DNA from: Roseibium polysiphoniae
GTDB taxonomy: Bacteria > Pseudomonadota > Alphaproteobacteria > Rhizobiales > Stappiaceae
Direction: 5' to 3'
DNA: 64,000 nt
Assembly: GCF_014842925.1 (NCBI RefSeq)
Contig: NZ_JACYXJ010000007.1
Span: 62,001 to 126,000, forward strand
Shown: positions 62,739 through 64,000 of the stretch, one piece after another
How positions within the stretch are numbered: position 1 is the stretch's first letter
How the letters are laid out: each line of letters opens with the position of its first letter
Position numbers and translations under genes: made by a program
The notes under the pieces: model-generated
The model's input: the letters and a program-made list of their open reading frames with translations, nothing else
Databases searched by the model: none
What the model was told of the DNA's origin: nothing

Positions 62739-64000
62739 ATGATGAGCCGCCTGCCGACTGCGTTGGTGGTCCTACTGCTCGTCGGGCCACTCTTGGCCGG
62801 CCTTGCAGGGACGCTCCTCCCCGCCTTCGGCTACCTGCCGGCACTTGGCGGGCAGGAACTGTCTCTTAGGCCCTTGAGGGACCTTTTCGCGACTCCCGGC
62901 ATATTCCGTTCCATCGGCCTGAGCCTCGGCACCGGGCTCGCGGCGACAGTGCTTTCACTCGCCATTACCATGCTCTTTGTTGCGGGCTGGATGGGCACGC
63001 CAGCATTCAAGCTCGTGCGGCGCCTATTATCCCCGCTCCTTGCCGTGCCGCATGCAGCCGCCGCCTTTGGCCTCGCGTTCCTGATCGCGCCGAGCGGCTT
63101 CCTTGTGCGTCTGCTGTCGCCATGGGCAACCGGCTTTGATCGACCGCCAGACCTGCTCATTCTCAACGACCCCTTTGGCGTGGCCATGACCCTCGGCCTC
63201 ATCATGAAGGAAGTGCCGTTCCTGTTCCTGATGACACTCGCAGTGCTGCCGCAGACAGATAGCTTTCGGAAGATGAAGGTGACGGCCACACTTGGATATG
63301 GCCGAACGGCCGGTTTCCTGAAGGCATGTCTGCCAGAGGTCTACAGCCGTATCCGCCTGCCCGTCTTGGCGGTGCTTGTCTACTCGACTTCCGTTGTCGA
63401 CATGGCACAGATTCTGGGGCCCACGACACCGGCTCCTCTTGCCCCACGGATTATGGGCTGGATGGCGGACCCGGATCCAGCGATCCGCTTTCAGGCCTCC
63501 GCGGCGGCCCTCTTGCAACTTGCCCTGTCTGGACTTGCTTTGTTGATCTGGTTTTTGCTCGAGCGAATTGCCAGAAGACTTGGGCACAGCGCCTCTGGCA
63601 AGAGACACCGACGCGATAGACCGTTCAACCTTTCAGTCCTTGCGGGTATGTCGATCGTCGTCGGCGGCATGGTCGCCGGCATTTTATTGCTGCCGATTTG
63701 GTCGGTCACGAAAAGCTGGTGGTTCCCGGACAGTTTACCCGCTGCCCTCACCGCGAAACTCTGGACTGGACTGGGAGAGGTCGCAGGTGCGCCTTTGCTC
63801 ACAACCCTGGCCATCGGCATTCCAGCGTCGCTGATCGCCGGTATACTCGTTCTCTGGCACCTTGAGGCCAAAACGCGGGCACGTGGCGTTTCGAGCGCTG
63901 AAAAAGCGGCTTTCGATGGTTTCGTCTTTCTGCCCCTGCTTGTTCCGCAAGTGTCATTCCTTTTCGGCTTGCAGGTGCTTTTCGCCAGACTTCATCTGGA
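62739..64000 (+). CDS. YnjC-like ABC transporter permease, cut by the right window edge
   Basis: The frame is open from ATG 62739 to the end of the window (420 codons so far). The protein is very hydrophobic with two sets of membrane helices: a first binding-protein-dependent permease domain (about 60-265, including LIMKEVPFLFLMTLAVLP and TLGYGRTAGFLKACLPEVY, an EAA-type coupling loop) and the start of a second one. This matches YnjC-type fused permeases of about 500 residues. ATG 62742 is an equal start candidate; the ribosome binding site is weak. The ATPase gene should follow outside the window. Confidence 0.85.
   Translation, partial: MMSRLPTALVVLLLVGPLLAGLAGTLLPAFGYLPALGGQELSLRPLRDLFATPGIFRSIGLSLGTGLAATVLSLAITMLFVAGWMGTPAFKLVRRLLSPLLAVPHAAAAFGLAFLIAPSGFLVRLLSPWATGFDRPPDLLILNDPFGVAMTLGLIMKEVPFLFLMTLAVLPQTDSFRKMKVTATLGYGRTAGFLKACLPEVYSRIRLPVLAVLVYSTSVVDMAQILGPTTPAPLAPRIMGWMADPDPAIRFQASAAALLQLALSGLALLIWFLLERIARRLGHSASGKRHRRDRPFNLSVLAGMSIVVGGMVAGILLLPIWSVTKSWWFPDSLPAALTAKLWTGLGEVAGAPLLTTLAIGIPASLIAGILVLWHLEAKTRARGVSSAEKAAFDGFVFLPLLVPQVSFLFGLQVLFARLHL

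Noticed and set aside
28..63990. tRNA, rRNA, CRISPR, insertion sequence or phage genes
   Set aside because: I looked in the gaps for cloverleaf-like ends, repeats with spacers, transposase or integrase motifs and saw none; a covariance-model search could still find a small RNA.

Overview
The window is a continuous piece of a GC-rich alphaproteobacterial chromosome, most likely from the Hyphomicrobiales (Rhizobiales). The grounds are the def/fmt/truA/dapE gene order, the type of Tad/Cpa pilus locus, a PutA without a DNA-binding domain paired with an Lrp-type regulator, and mgsA next to glk. The gene set would suit a marine Stappiaceae-like bacterium, but nothing in the sequence settles the genus. 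Genes are tightly packed with short gaps. I see no rRNA, tRNA, CRISPR array, insertion sequence or prophage.

Layout. Position 1-15 kb is housekeeping: a cut-off drug/metabolite transporter, dapD, an isochorismatase-fold protein divergent from a LysR regulator, then a minus-strand run (def, marC, fmt, an acetyltransferase, truA, and further on dapE plus a membrane protein). rmuC, an NlpC/P60 hydrolase, a MarR regulator and leucyl aminopeptidase follow. Position 14.4-26.3 kb is a near-complete Tad (Flp) pilus locus. It has tadD (+), the minus-strand operon cpaB-C-D-E-F-tadB-tadC, cpaA, a Flp pilin and, beyond a strikingly AT-rich gap, a plus-strand set made of a small secretin-N-domain protein and two TadE-like pseudopilins. 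Position 26.4-35 kb is central metabolism: a MaoC/phosphotransacetylase fusion with acetate kinase, an orphan PhnD-like binding protein, a HAD hydrolase, a histone-deacetylase-like amidohydrolase, aldose epimerase, a phosphohexomutase and a membrane-anchored aspartic protease.

Position 35-51 kb is devoted to nucleosides and nucleobases: rbsK, upp with a Urc4/DUF1688 gene, an MFS carrier, then a long minus-strand cluster. The cluster starts with a SorC-type regulator, continues with a BMP-family nucleoside ABC importer (binding protein, ATPase, two permeases), and ends with cdd, a purine nucleoside phosphorylase, deoC, deoA, deoB and add. Together these genes import nucleosides, deaminate them, split off the base, and pass (deoxy)ribose 1-phosphate into glycolysis. 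Position 51-57.6 kb holds a secreted VWA protein, mgsA-glk, hrpB and a DUF1186 gene. Position 57.6-61.4 kb is proline catabolism (putA and its divergent Lrp-type regulator). The right edge starts an ABC importer resembling YnjB/YnjC and is cut by the window end.

The points most worth checking are: a MaoC domain lacking both hydratase catalytic residues; an isochorismatase-fold protein whose catalytic Asp is Ala; a 39-residue Cys-rich ORF resembling desulforedoxin; the Urc4-Upp pair; candidate CtrA sites at Tad genes; and an identical 17-bp inverted repeat in front of both a pilus gene and the nucleoside regulator.
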